A DNA stretch of 36,052 nucleotides from Rubritepida sp. Lineage in GTDB: Bacteria > Pseudomonadota > Alphaproteobacteria > Acetobacterales > Acetobacteraceae. Position numbers and translations under genes: made by a program. The notes under the pieces were generated by a model that was not told the DNA's origin, made no database searches, and worked only from the letters and a program-made list of their open reading frames with translations. The DNA lies in the NCBI GenBank assembly GCA_028291455.1, contig JAQGHY010000315.1:1-36052 (forward strand). Direction: 5' to 3'. Positions 24,411-33,393 of this stretch are shown here, in pieces; positions within the stretch are counted from its first letter, which is position 1; each line of letters opens with the position of its first letter.

Positions 24411-26783
24411 TTAGCGCCCCAACAAGCCACGCAGAAGATTGTTAAGATCCGGCCGTCCACTCGGCTGCGCCGCGGCCGGAGCCTGGGCGGCGGGAGCCGG
24501 AACCGGTCCGTCGCGCCCGCCGCGCGCCAAGCGCAGCGCCGTGGCGCAATCCGTCAGCGCGGGGCCACCGCCGGACTGCTGCGGCAACGCGCCGCGAAGC
24601 CCCGGCAAGGCGCGCTCCAGCTGGTCGCCGAGATCGCCGGCCAGTGCGCCCTGGGCGAGGCCAGAAAGCTCCATGCGGGGCGAGGCAAGCGTCCCAGTCA
24701 GCGGAACCGGCGCGCGCACCCGCACCCCGGCCACCCGCACATCGGCCGAGAAGCGCATGGCCAGCGACTCGTCGCGCAGGTTCACGGTGCCGTCGCCGCC
24801 GATGCGGCCGGGCGAGCCCTCCAGGAACAAGGTCCGCATCGTGGCGATACCCCGATCGAGATCGGCCCGCAGCGCCAGGCACGAGAGCGGTACGTTGCCG
24901 CCGAAGCCCGGGATTTGGGCGAGCGCCTGCGCCGGCGCGCCGGAAAGCCGCCCGTCGGTCACGGCAAGGCCCAGATGGCCCGTGGCGGTCGCGGCCAACG
25001 CACGAAGCGCCGCACCCTGCCCGCGCAGATCCACATCGAGGTCGGTGCGTCCGGCGAGCGGGCTTTGCATGCCCAGCGCCGCCAGCAGCGCCACCGGGTC
25101 GAGCCCCTGCCCACCTCCGACGACCTGCAGTGCGGGCGGCGTCGCCGTCGCATCCGCCGCCACGCGGAGATTGAGCTGGCCACCCGGCATGGTCATCGCG
25201 AAGGGGTCGAGCCGCGCCACGCCAGCTTGGCTGACCAGATGTCCGCGAACCTGCTGCAGGACCAGCGTTCCGTTCCGCAGCTCGGCCAAGGCAAAGGTCA
25301 GATCGGCGTCGGCGAGCCGCAGCGGCCCGATATCCACCGGCAGATCGGGAATGACGCGGCCTGATGCCGGAGCAGCCGGCGCCGGTGTGGGAGCCGGAGT
25401 CGCCGGAACAGCGGCCGGCGCCGGCGCCGGCCGGAATGCCGCGAGGTCGAGCCGCGTGGAAGTCAGGTTCCCCTGGATCGCCGGTCGCCCGGTCCATCGG
25501 ACCTCGAGCGCCCCAGCCAGATCGCCGCCGGTGGAGGCGAAGGTGAAGTTTCCAATCCGCACGCCATCCTGGAACAGGTTCCCCACCGGGGTGATGCCGG
25601 CCCGCAGCGTGACGTCGCGCAACGACGGCAGAGGCCGGGCAAGATGCGGCGACAGCGCGGCGAGGTCCGGCAAGGTGCCCTCCAGCACCAGCTCGCCCGG
25701 CCATGCACCGTAAAGGGTCAGTGTGCCGCCCGCCGCGCCCAGGCTTATGGAGACCGGCGTCACCGTTCCGGCCTGAATCGCGGCCGGCTCGAACTCCGCC
25801 GAAAGCGTAACCGGCTGTCCCCGGAACACGCCCGTCGCCTGAACACGCGGCGCACCCTGCAGCGAGGCTTGATCGAAGGTGGCGCCGGTGAGGGTGATGC
25901 CGGCGAATTCCCCGCCCTCGATGCGCCCTTCAAGCCCCGTGAGGCTCGGCATGCCGCCCGCCAGCGCGACCTGGGCGCGCATGTTGATGCCGGTCAGCGC
26001 CGGAAGCGGCCGCCCCACCCGGGCGCTCAGCGCATCCAGCCGCGGGATTTCGGCGGCCACCGTCCCACGCCAGGCGTTGTCGTTCTTCGTGCCCTCGATG
26101 GAGAGTCGCGCACCCGGCACGATGGCGGCGAGTCGGAAGGGCCAGGCCTCCGCATCGGCGAAGCGTGTGGGCGCGCCGACGCGGCCCTCGATCAGCGCCT
26201 CGGTATTGCGTGCGATAACCGTGGCGGTGAGGTCGAGCGGCTGCTGCGCGTCGGTGCCGGTCAGGCGCAGCTGCGGGATCTGGATCTCCTCGCCCTGCGC
26301 GGTGATGCGCCAATCGCGCAGCGTCACCTTGCGCACGTCGACGATGAGCGGGCGGGCGGGCGGCGCATCGGGCGCGGAGGTCGCGGGCACGGCCGCCGGC
26401 GCGGGTGCGCGGCCGAAGCGCCAGTTCTCCTTCTCCAGCAGCAGGCGGCCGCCATCCAGGGTCAGGCTCGCCACTTCGAGACGGCCGCGGATCAAGGGGA
26501 ACAGCGCGAGGCTCAGCTCGGCATGGGCGATGCGCAGCATCTCCGGCGCGCTGCCGCCGGTGACATTGGCCAGCACCAGCCCGTCGACGGCAATGGTCGG
26601 CGTGAGGCCGGGCGTCAGCCGGAGCGGTCCCACGATGCGGAATTCCCGGCCGGTGGCGCGCTGCGCCGCCTCGATCAGGCGGGGCCGGAAGGTGTCTGCG
26701 TCGAAGAAGAGCAGGAACCCGCCGATCGCGAGGACCGGGATGGCGACCACCAAGGCCGCCACGATGATCAACACCTTTTTCAC
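24411..26783 (-). CDS. AsmA family protein
   Basis: 790 residues. The start codon is GTG at 26783, within GTGA overlapping the TGA of the upstream pseudouridine synthase gene; the Shine-Dalgarno is weak, so coupling is likely. One N-terminal membrane segment (VLIIVAALVVAIPVLAIGG) is followed by DADTFRPRLIEAAQRATGREF, the AsmA N-terminal signature. A long periplasmic repeating beta-groove region follows, interrupted by Ala/Pro-rich linkers (near residues 125-140 and 450-475), and the AsmA C-terminal domain (GHLGLAVTDGRLSG) near residue 600. AsmA-like proteins are thought to bridge the inner and outer membranes and move phospholipid or influence outer-membrane assembly. Confidence 0.9.
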   Translation of the reverse strand: MKKVLIIVAALVVAIPVLAIGGFLLFFDADTFRPRLIEAAQRATGREFRIVGPLRLTPGLTPTIAVDGLVLANVTGGSAPEMLRIAHAELSLALFPLIRGRLEVASLTLDGGRLLLEKENWRFGRAPAPAAVPATSAPDAPPARPLIVDVRKVTLRDWRITAQGEEIQIPQLRLTGTDAQQPLDLTATVIARNTEALIEGRVGAPTRFADAEAWPFRLAAIVPGARLSIEGTKNDNAWRGTVAAEIPRLDALSARVGRPLPALTGINMRAQVALAGGMPSLTGLEGRIEGGEFAGITLTGATFDQASLQGAPRVQATGVFRGQPVTLSAEFEPAAIQAGTVTPVSISLGAAGGTLTLYGAWPGELVLEGTLPDLAALSPHLARPLPSLRDVTLRAGITPVGNLFQDGVRIGNFTFASTGGDLAGALEVRWTGRPAIQGNLTSTRLDLAAFRPAPAPAAVPATPAPTPAPAAPASGRVIPDLPVDIGPLRLADADLTFALAELRNGTLVLQQVRGHLVSQAGVARLDPFAMTMPGGQLNLRVAADATATPPALQVVGGGQGLDPVALLAALGMQSPLAGRTDLDVDLRGQGAALRALAATATGHLGLAVTDGRLSGAPAQALAQIPGFGGNVPLSCLALRADLDRGIATMRTLFLEGSPGRIGGDGTVNLRDESLAMRFSADVRVAGVRVRAPVPLTGTLASPRMELSGLAQGALAGDLGDQLERALPGLRGALPQQSGGGPALTDCATALRLARGGRDGPVPAPAAQAPAAAQPSGRPDLNNLLRGLLGR

Positions 26784-27751
26784 TTGGTGCGGCGCGGCGT
26801 GCGGGGCGCCGGATTGTCGAAGTCGAAGAAGCGCATGGTCTCCTCGAAATGCGGCGGCGGTGGTGCGGTCACGTCGAGCCAGCCGCCCTCGGGATGCGGC
26901 AGGCGCAGCGCCCGCGCATGCAGGTGCAAACTCCCCGAAAGCCCCTCGAGATGCGCGGCCTCGCCGCCATATTTGCCGTCGCCGAGGATGGGGCAGTTCA
27001 GTGCGGAGGCGCAGTGCACGCGCAGCTGGTGCGTGCGGCCCGTCTGCGGATGCAGTTCCAGGAAGGCGGCGCGGCGCTTGGCCACCTCCAACGTCTTGTA
27101 GTCGGTGACCGAGCGCAGCCCGATCTCGCCCGGCGCGGCGGGCACGGTGCGTTCGCCGCGCGAACCGCCTTCGCGGGAGAGCGGCATGCTGATGCGGCCC
27201 ATGGCGTGCTCGGGCTCGCCGACCACGACGGCCCAGTAGGTCTTTTCCATGTCGCGCCCGCGGAAGGCCCGCGCGAGGTGCGAGGCGGCGGAGACGTTGC
27301 GCGCTAGCACCAGCACGCCCGAGGTATCACGGTCGAGACGGTGCACCAGGCGGGGCCTCTCGCCGTCATAGGCCAGTCCGTCGAGCATGCCGTCGAGGTG
27401 CTTGGTGATGCCCGAGCCGCCCTGCACGGCAAGGCCGGGCGGCTTGTTGATCACGATCACGTCGTTGTCGACATGCAGCACCCAGCTGCGGAGCTCCTCC
27501 ACCAGGGCCTCCGCCATGGGCTTCGGCTCCGCCTTGGGCGCCTGCTTGGTCGGCATGGGCGGGATGCGAAGCTCCTGCCCGGTCGTGAGCCGCGTATTCG
27601 CGTCGGCGCGCTTGCCGTCCACGCGGATCTGGCCGGTGCGCAGCATCTTCTGCAGGGCGCCCTGGGTGAGGGCGGGATAGCGGCGCTTCAGCCAGCGATC
27701 GAGACGGGTATCCGTCTCGGCGGGCTCTACGGTGAGGGTGGTGATCAACAT
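26780..27751 (-). CDS. rluC: RluA-family 23S rRNA pseudouridine synthase (RluC-like)
   Basis: 323 residues, start at 27751 with AAGG a few bases upstream. An N-terminal S4 RNA-binding domain (RLDRWLKRRYPALTQGALQKMLRTG) is followed by the RluA catalytic domain: VINKPPGLAVQGG, HRLDRDTSGVLVLA with catalytic Asp140, and HPQTGRTHQLRVH. The S4-plus-RluA layout and LDRWLKRRYP start suit RluC, which makes pseudouridines in 23S rRNA. RluD-type specificity cannot be excluded by eye. It overlaps the AsmA gene by 4 nt. Confidence 0.92.
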   Translation of the reverse strand: MLITTLTVEPAETDTRLDRWLKRRYPALTQGALQKMLRTGQIRVDGKRADANTRLTTGQELRIPPMPTKQAPKAEPKPMAEALVEELRSWVLHVDNDVIVINKPPGLAVQGGSGITKHLDGMLDGLAYDGERPRLVHRLDRDTSGVLVLARNVSAASHLARAFRGRDMEKTYWAVVVGEPEHAMGRISMPLSREGGSRGERTVPAAPGEIGLRSVTDYKTLEVAKRRAAFLELHPQTGRTHQLRVHCASALNCPILGDGKYGGEAAHLEGLSGSLHLHARALRLPHPEGGWLDVTAPPPPHFEETMRFFDFDNPAPRTPRRTK

Positions 27752-27787
27752 GCGGCACCTTCTAGCGCAACGCCCGCCGGGAGGCGA

Positions 27788-28669
27788 TCAGTCCCGTTTG
27801 AAGCTCCACTTGTAGCCCTTCTCGGCCTTGCTCAGCCGCCCCGCCGTCGGCGTCGGGAAGTGGATCGGCAGCAGAAGCGTGTCGGTTCCCGCGATCTCAT
27901 CGAAGACGGTGCGGCGGCTCGAAGCGGCTTGCTTGGCATCCCAGCAGAAGACGGTGGACATGCTGGGATCCATGCATTGCAGCTGATGATGCAGCAGGTC
28001 GCCCGCCACGATCGCGCGCTGCCCGCCGCTGCGGATGTCCACGCAGACATGGCCGGGCGAGTGGCCGGGCGTGAGGATCAGGCTGATGGTATCGTCGAGG
28101 GTGAAGCTCTCGTCCACCAGCAAGGCTTGGCCAGCCGCGACGATGGGTTCGCAATTCATGCGCCAGACGCCGCCGGCACCGCCTGGCTTGTCCACGCCCG
28201 CCTTGGCCAGCTTCTCCCACTCGGCGTATTCGCCCTTGTGGAAGATGTATTGCGCCTTGGGGAAGGTCGGCACCCATTTGCCATCGACGAGCTTCGTGTT
28301 CCAGCCGCAATGGTCGATGTGAAGGTGCGTGCAGAAGACGTAGTCGATATCCTCGACCGTCAGCCCCTCGGCCTTCAGCGCGTCCAGCCAGGGCTGCTTC
28401 GGGAAATCCATCGGGGCCGGAAAGCCCTTGTCCTCGCCGGTGCAGGTGTCGACCAGGATGATGTGCTTGGGCGTCCGCAGCACGAAGGTCTGGTAGGTGA
28501 TGATCATCTTGCCGGAGGGTTTGTCGAAGACCTCGGGCTCGAGCGCCGCGATATCCGCGGCCTTGGCGGCGGTGTCGTAGCCGATGAAGAAATCCTCGGG
28601 GCGGCGCCAGGGGCCGTCACGTTCGATCAGGCTGGTGATGCTGACTTCGCCGATTTGCAGACGCTTCAT
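27788..28669 (-). CDS. MBL-fold metallo-hydrolase
   Basis: 293 residues. THLHIDH (His115, His117, Asp119, His120) is the metallo-beta-lactamase zinc motif, with a later GHSPGHV and GDLLHH supplying further ligands. The overall pattern (ILVDTCTGEDKGFP, WNTKLVDGKWVPTFPKAQYIFHK) resembles the lactonase-like/quorum-quenching-type MBL hydrolases of this size, but the substrate is not determined. There is no signal peptide. Its ATG at 28669 overlaps the rsmA stop (ATGA), so it appears to be the last gene of the lpt-surA-rsmA unit, a partner I would not have predicted functionally. Confidence 0.9.
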   Translation of the reverse strand: MKRLQIGEVSITSLIERDGPWRRPEDFFIGYDTAAKAADIAALEPEVFDKPSGKMIITYQTFVLRTPKHIILVDTCTGEDKGFPAPMDFPKQPWLDALKAEGLTVEDIDYVFCTHLHIDHCGWNTKLVDGKWVPTFPKAQYIFHKGEYAEWEKLAKAGVDKPGGAGGVWRMNCEPIVAAGQALLVDESFTLDDTISLILTPGHSPGHVCVDIRSGGQRAIVAGDLLHHQLQCMDPSMSTVFCWDAKQAASSRRTVFDEIAGTDTLLLPIHFPTPTAGRLSKAEKGYKWSFKRD

Positions 28670-29535
28670 GGATGTTTCTTCCCTTGTCCCTCCCCATCCT
28701 GGGACGCTTCGGGGCTTCGCTCAAGCCATGCCCGGGCCAATGCGTCGAAGGCACTGACCGGCAGTTCCTCAGCGCGCTTGTCTCCGGCGATGCCGCAACC
28801 CGCGAGCAGCGCATCCGCTTGGCCCAGCGGCTTCAGCGAGCCGCGCAGCATCTTGCGGCGCTGGCCGAAGGCCGCGGCGGTCACGCGCTCCATTGCGCGG
28901 AACAGCGCGGGTCCGGGCTGTTCCGCGTGGGGGGTGATGATCACCACGGCCGAATGCACGCGCGGCGGCGGCCGGAAGGCGCCCGGCGGCAGCCGCATGC
29001 CGATGCTGCACGCACCCACCCACTGCGCGAGCACGGCGAGGCGGCCGTAATGCTCCGTCTGCGGCGGGGCGATGATGCGCAGCGCCACCTCCTCCTGGAA
29101 CATCAGGGTCAGCCGCTCCCACATCGCGGCCTGGCGCAGCCAGCCGACCAGCAGGGGCGTGCCGATATTATAGGGAAGGTTCGCCACCACCTGACGCGGC
29201 GCGGGGAGCGCGACGGCGCCGTCGAACTTCATCGCATCCTGCTGGACGACGGTGAGGCGCTCGGGATAGGCGGCCTCCACCTCGGCCAGCGCCGCCAGTG
29301 CCCGCACATCCAGCTCGACGGCGGTGAGATGCGCGAGCGGCTTGGTCAGCAGCGCCCGCGTCAGCCCGCCGGGCCCCGGCCCGACCTCCAGCACATAGCG
29401 CCCCGTGAGGTCGCCCGGCAGCAGGGCGATGCGCCCACAAACCGTCTCGTCGAGAAGAAAGTGCTGGCCGAGCGACTTGCGCGCATCCAGCCCGAACCGC
29501 CCGACGACCTCGCCGAGCGGCGTGATCTCAGACAC
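28666..29535 (-). CDS. rsmA: 16S rRNA (adenine1518-N6/adenine1519-N6)-dimethyltransferase
   Basis: 289 residues from the GTG at 29535 (VSEITPLGEVVGRFGLDARKS), which overlaps the surA stop by 8 nt. A farther upstream frame opening inside surA gives an unlikely Ser-rich N-terminus. KsgA/RsmA hallmarks are LGQHFLLD, the SAM-binding EVGPGPGGLTRALL, catalytic NLPYNI, and FRPPPRVHSAVV. It dimethylates two adjacent adenines near the 3' end of 16S rRNA during late 30S assembly. The C-terminal tail is charged and variable. In many proteobacteria pdxA sits between surA and ksgA; here it is absent. Confidence 0.95.
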   Translation of the reverse strand: MSEITPLGEVVGRFGLDARKSLGQHFLLDETVCGRIALLPGDLTGRYVLEVGPGPGGLTRALLTKPLAHLTAVELDVRALAALAEVEAAYPERLTVVQQDAMKFDGAVALPAPRQVVANLPYNIGTPLLVGWLRQAAMWERLTLMFQEEVALRIIAPPQTEHYGRLAVLAQWVGACSIGMRLPPGAFRPPPRVHSAVVIITPHAEQPGPALFRAMERVTAAAFGQRRKMLRGSLKPLGQADALLAGCGIAGDKRAEELPVSAFDALARAWLERSPEASQDGEGQGKKHP

Positions 29536-30856
29536 GCTGCTCGATGACCGCGCGCCGGCGCAGCTCACGCTGCAGCTGCCGGGCGAGAACCTCCACGCGG
29601 TCGCGCAGGATCTGCTGGCGGGCCTGTTCGGTGCTGAATTCCGTCTCGTTGCGTTGTTCGCGTGAGCAGACCATCAGCAGCAGGATGCCGTCCGGCGAAA
29701 TCACCGGCTGGCTGGCGCGGCCAATGGCCAGCGTGCCGAGGAGATTCCGCAATGCCGGCGGATTGAGCCCCTCAAGGCGGATCGGTCCCGGGTCGGCCTG
29801 GCGATCGCTGGAGCGGGGCTGCGCGTCCATCTGCTCGCAGCCGCGCAGGGACTGCGAAAGGCCTTGCGCGCGGGCCAGCAGGGCCCGGTGCTGCTCGCTG
29901 GGGTTCTGCGGATCGAGCGGTGTGGTGAAGGGCAGGAAAAGCTGGCGGATCGACATCATGGTGGAGAGCTGATCCCGCCCGCCCTCGCGCTTGCCGCGCA
30001 GGCTCACGATCTGGAACCCGCCGGCCACCCGGACCGCGCTGCTGACCGCGCCCTGCGGCATGCGGTCGATAACCGCGGCCACTTCGGGGTCGAGCTGGGT
30101 GATGCTCACCCAGCCGAGATCGCCGCCCTGCACCGCAGTCTGCGCTTGGCTGAACTGCGTCGCCACCACCGGGAAGGGCGAACCACGGCGAAGCTGGCCG
30201 ATCACCTCATCGACGAAGCGGCGGACATCGGGCTCGCTCGCGGGGTCGTCCACCGGGATGAAGATCTCGCTGACGAGATATTCCGCCTGGCCCTGGCGTG
30301 CCCGGTGATTGGCGATGGCGCCCGCGATATCCTGCTCGCTGATCTCGGCCAATGGCCCCAGCAGCTGGCGCAGCAGCCGGCCCCAGCCGATCTGCGAGCG
30401 GAGCTGGTCGAAGAGCACGCGCGGCTGGATGCCGGCGGCGCCCAGCTGCGCGCGCAACGCGCCGGCCTGCATGCTGTTGCGCCGCTCGATATCGGCGATG
30501 GCCTGGGCGATGTCGTTGTCGCTCACCGCAATGCGCCGCCGCTGCACTTCCTGGATGCGCAGCCGTTCGTCGATCACCAGGCGCAGAACCTGCGGCTGCA
30601 ACCGCGTCAGCGCCTCGGGCGTGGTCACCACGCCCGTGTTCAGCGCGAAGAGTCGCGAACGGGAGTTGACCTCCGATGCCGTCACCACATCGCCGTTCAC
30701 CACGGCGATGATCCGGTTGGCCGTCGTGGAAGCGGCGCCGGGTGCGGCAGGGGCAGCAGGGGCGGGTGCCGGACGGGGCTGCGCCGCCAGCGGCGAGGCG
30801 AGGGCCATCAGAAGGACGAGGAGGAGTGGGGTGCGGGACATGGTCGGGTGTCTCAT
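29528..30856 (-). CDS. surA: Periplasmic peptidyl-prolyl isomerase/chaperone SurA
   Basis: 442 residues from the ATG at 30856 (GGA 9 bp upstream); an ATG at 30841 is equally possible, and both open a clean signal peptide ending LAAQ. An Ala/Pro linker precedes the SurA N-terminal domain (NRIIAVVNGDVVTASEVNSR). One recognisable parvulin (PPIC) domain follows at about residues 195-300 (SEIFIPVDDP, FSQAQTAVQGGDLGWV). A second parvulin-like region further on is degenerate. The C-terminal helix returns to the chaperone core. It escorts outer-membrane barrel proteins such as LptD and probably the TpsB encoded upstream. Gene order lptD-surA-rsmA supports the assignment. Confidence 0.93.
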   Translation of the reverse strand: MRHPTMSRTPLLLVLLMALASPLAAQPRPAPAPAAPAAPGAASTTANRIIAVVNGDVVTASEVNSRSRLFALNTGVVTTPEALTRLQPQVLRLVIDERLRIQEVQRRRIAVSDNDIAQAIADIERRNSMQAGALRAQLGAAGIQPRVLFDQLRSQIGWGRLLRQLLGPLAEISEQDIAGAIANHRARQGQAEYLVSEIFIPVDDPASEPDVRRFVDEVIGQLRRGSPFPVVATQFSQAQTAVQGGDLGWVSITQLDPEVAAVIDRMPQGAVSSAVRVAGGFQIVSLRGKREGGRDQLSTMMSIRQLFLPFTTPLDPQNPSEQHRALLARAQGLSQSLRGCEQMDAQPRSSDRQADPGPIRLEGLNPPALRNLLGTLAIGRASQPVISPDGILLLMVCSREQRNETEFSTEQARQQILRDRVEVLARQLQRELRRRAVIEQRV

Positions 30857-30913
30857 AGAGCAGATTCCAAAAAGGGCGAATCGGCCGAAGGGGTGAATCT
30901 GCTCATCCGACAC

Positions 30914-33388
30914 TCAGATGGCGCGGAAGAAGTAGTCGCCGACCGTCTTGAAGCCCAGCCGAACAAGGAAAACGGTGTTGCCGGAGAAGTCGGCGTGGGT
31001 GTTTATGTCCTGGGCGTAGCGCCGCATCAGGCGGCCTTCCAAGATGAAGCACTCGTCCTCGTAGCCGAACACGCCCTGTACCAGCACCGGCCGATCCAGC
31101 TTGAGGTCGTAGCGGACTGAGCCGGTAGCCCGCCAGACCGCGCCATTCGCCGTGCGGTATTGCGCGGTGGCCCCCACCGAGACCTCGTTGCGGCCCCGGT
31201 CGTTGGCGAAAAGGTTGGGCTGCGGCGGGTTGTAGAGATAGCCCGCGTTGAAGGAGACATTGTTGAGCGGCCCGACCCTGCCCAGGCTGACGCTGGCCAG
31301 CGCATCGCTCGCGCGGTGCTGGCCCGACTCGCTGTCGAGCCGGGTGCGGGCCAGGATCTCGACCCAAGAGACCGGCGCGATCGTGGCACGGCCGACCCAG
31401 TCCGAAGCGCGGCGGTCGAGCCCGGCCCCTTGCAGGAATTGCGCTTCGCCGGCGATGCGATAGGAGCGGCCGACCAGCCCCTCGACGCGTCCGCCATTCA
31501 CGAAATTCCAGCTCGAGCGCAGCGCGGCGTCGACGCGGGTGCCGCCCTCCAGCCGGTCGCGGCCGGCGAAGCGGTTGAGCTGGAAGAGGTTCGCGTCGGT
31601 GAACTCGAAGTCGAGGCTGTCCTCGTTCGGAAAGCGCGTCTGCCGTCCCATGTTCGGCCCGGTGACGAGCTGCACCCGCGGCTCGATCAGCTGCGTGCCC
31701 CAATTCCCCGCAGTGCGCATGAACGGCATGGTCCAGTCCATCGCCACGCGGACATTGCCGTTGGCATGCGTGCCGTTGGCTGCCGGCAGATTGGTCGGCG
31801 CAAGGTCCTGGCCTCCGGCGTAATAGGCCGTGGCATCTGCCTGACCGCGCAGCGTCCAGATATCGCCGAAGGCGCCATGCAGTGGGCGATCCCAGCTGGC
31901 GCGGGTGGCGAGGCGCTGGCTGAAGGTGCCGATGCTGCGCGTCAGCCCCAGCGCACCGACATCCACCGTGAGGTTGCCGCCGGCGATCTGCTTGCGCGGC
32001 GCGTATTCGAAGATGGCATTCGGCGCCACCACGGGGATGAAGCGCGAATCATCCGTGCTGCGCAGGCCCTGATAGGCGCGGCTGTCGATGCGGGCATAGG
32101 CCTCGGTGCCCCAGAAGCCCTCGGCATAGACCTGGCTGGCGAGGACCCGCCGGTATTCGAGGCGGAAGGTGCGAAGATAGGTGTCGCTGGAGGCGCGGTT
32201 CAGATCGAAGCCGACGCGCCAGTTCTCATCGATGTTGAACCGCCCGCGCGAGAAGATATGGCCCGACAGCTGCTCCTTCGAAGGCAGGCCGGCATTGAGC
32301 CGGGTCGCGTCGTTGCCGTCGAAATAGCCGATCGAACCCTGCGCCTGGAGCTCGCCGTTGTTGAAGCGGCGGCGGTATTCCAGTGCGACGTTCGGCAGCA
32401 CGTCCTGCGCGAAGAGGGGCGTGACCAGCAGGTCCGACTGTTCGTCGATCGCCCAGAAGTAGGGTGTCTGCGCGAAGGCGCCGAGCAGCCGCGTATAGCC
32501 CAGGGTGGGGAAGAGGAAGCCCGAGGCGCGCGGCGTCTGCGGATCGGGATGCGAGAAGTACGGCGTGTAGAGCACCGGCACGCCGCCGATCTGGATCACG
32601 GCGTCGCGGTAGGAGATGCGCTGGGCCGTCTTGTCCTGCGTGGCGAGGCGCGCGCGCATCTGCCACAGCGGCGGGCGGGTCGGATTCTCAGCGCAGAGAT
32701 TGCACGAGGAATAGACCACGCGACTCATGTCGTTGATCACGCCCTCGGTGCGGCGGGCGCCGTTTCCGGCCAGTCGCGCATTCTGCGCGAGACGGGCGCG
32801 CACCTCGCTCAGGACGCCGTCGCGGAAGCCCTCGGAGAGCTCGGCCTCCTCGGCATAGAGAATCTGGCCGTCCGCCTCGATGATCTGGACATTGCCCTGC
32901 ACCAGGGCGATGCGCGTGTTGCGGTCATAAGTGAAGGTATCGGCGCGCAGGAAGCGGCCGCCCTGCCACGCCTCCACATGGCCCCGCGCGACCACGCGCT
33001 CCCGCTCGCGGTCGTAATCGACCTCGTCGGCGGTGAAGGTGACGGGGGCGTTGTTGTCGGTGGCAGCCGGCGGCGGCGGTGTGGGAGCGGCCGCGGGGGG
33101 CGCCGCGCCTGGCAGGACGGGCTGGCTAGGCTCGGCCGAGGGCACGAGACTCGGAAGCGTCGGCGCCGTCAGCTGCGGATCGGAAAAATTGCCGATCGTG
33201 CCCATGCTCTGCTGCGCGCCGGAGCCGACGGGGAGCGCCATGACGATCAGCAGCGCTGCCGCAAACCCAGCCATCCGCCAGGATCGGCTGGAGAGGCGCA
33301 GGCCGAGCAGCCCGGCTTGACGGCGGCGGTTCAAGCGGCGCGCGAACCGGGGAAGGGTCGAGCGGCGGGCGGGGGGCGGACGCTGCAT
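30914..33388 (-). CDS. lptD: LPS-assembly protein LptD
   Basis: 824 residues. A long basic N-terminus precedes the hydrophobic signal (MAGFAAALLIVMALPVG), so export may use an extended n-region or an internal start. After a Pro/Ala-rich linker comes the OstA/LptA-like N-terminal domain (VTFTADEVDYDRERERVVARG). The LptD barrel domain follows, with characteristic YFSHPDPQTPRASGFLFP. Two cysteines in SSCNLCAENP and one in DECFILEG could form the disulphides that link the domains in E. coli LptD. It inserts LPS into the outer leaflet together with LptE. The lptG stop lies 5 bp upstream of its ATG; GGAGG is 13 bp away. Confidence 0.95.
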   Translation of the reverse strand: MQRPPPARRSTLPRFARRLNRRRQAGLLGLRLSSRSWRMAGFAAALLIVMALPVGSGAQQSMGTIGNFSDPQLTAPTLPSLVPSAEPSQPVLPGAAPPAAAPTPPPPAATDNNAPVTFTADEVDYDRERERVVARGHVEAWQGGRFLRADTFTYDRNTRIALVQGNVQIIEADGQILYAEEAELSEGFRDGVLSEVRARLAQNARLAGNGARRTEGVINDMSRVVYSSCNLCAENPTRPPLWQMRARLATQDKTAQRISYRDAVIQIGGVPVLYTPYFSHPDPQTPRASGFLFPTLGYTRLLGAFAQTPYFWAIDEQSDLLVTPLFAQDVLPNVALEYRRRFNNGELQAQGSIGYFDGNDATRLNAGLPSKEQLSGHIFSRGRFNIDENWRVGFDLNRASSDTYLRTFRLEYRRVLASQVYAEGFWGTEAYARIDSRAYQGLRSTDDSRFIPVVAPNAIFEYAPRKQIAGGNLTVDVGALGLTRSIGTFSQRLATRASWDRPLHGAFGDIWTLRGQADATAYYAGGQDLAPTNLPAANGTHANGNVRVAMDWTMPFMRTAGNWGTQLIEPRVQLVTGPNMGRQTRFPNEDSLDFEFTDANLFQLNRFAGRDRLEGGTRVDAALRSSWNFVNGGRVEGLVGRSYRIAGEAQFLQGAGLDRRASDWVGRATIAPVSWVEILARTRLDSESGQHRASDALASVSLGRVGPLNNVSFNAGYLYNPPQPNLFANDRGRNEVSVGATAQYRTANGAVWRATGSVRYDLKLDRPVLVQGVFGYEDECFILEGRLMRRYAQDINTHADFSGNTVFLVRLGFKTVGDYFFRAI

Positions 33389-33393
33389 AGGGC

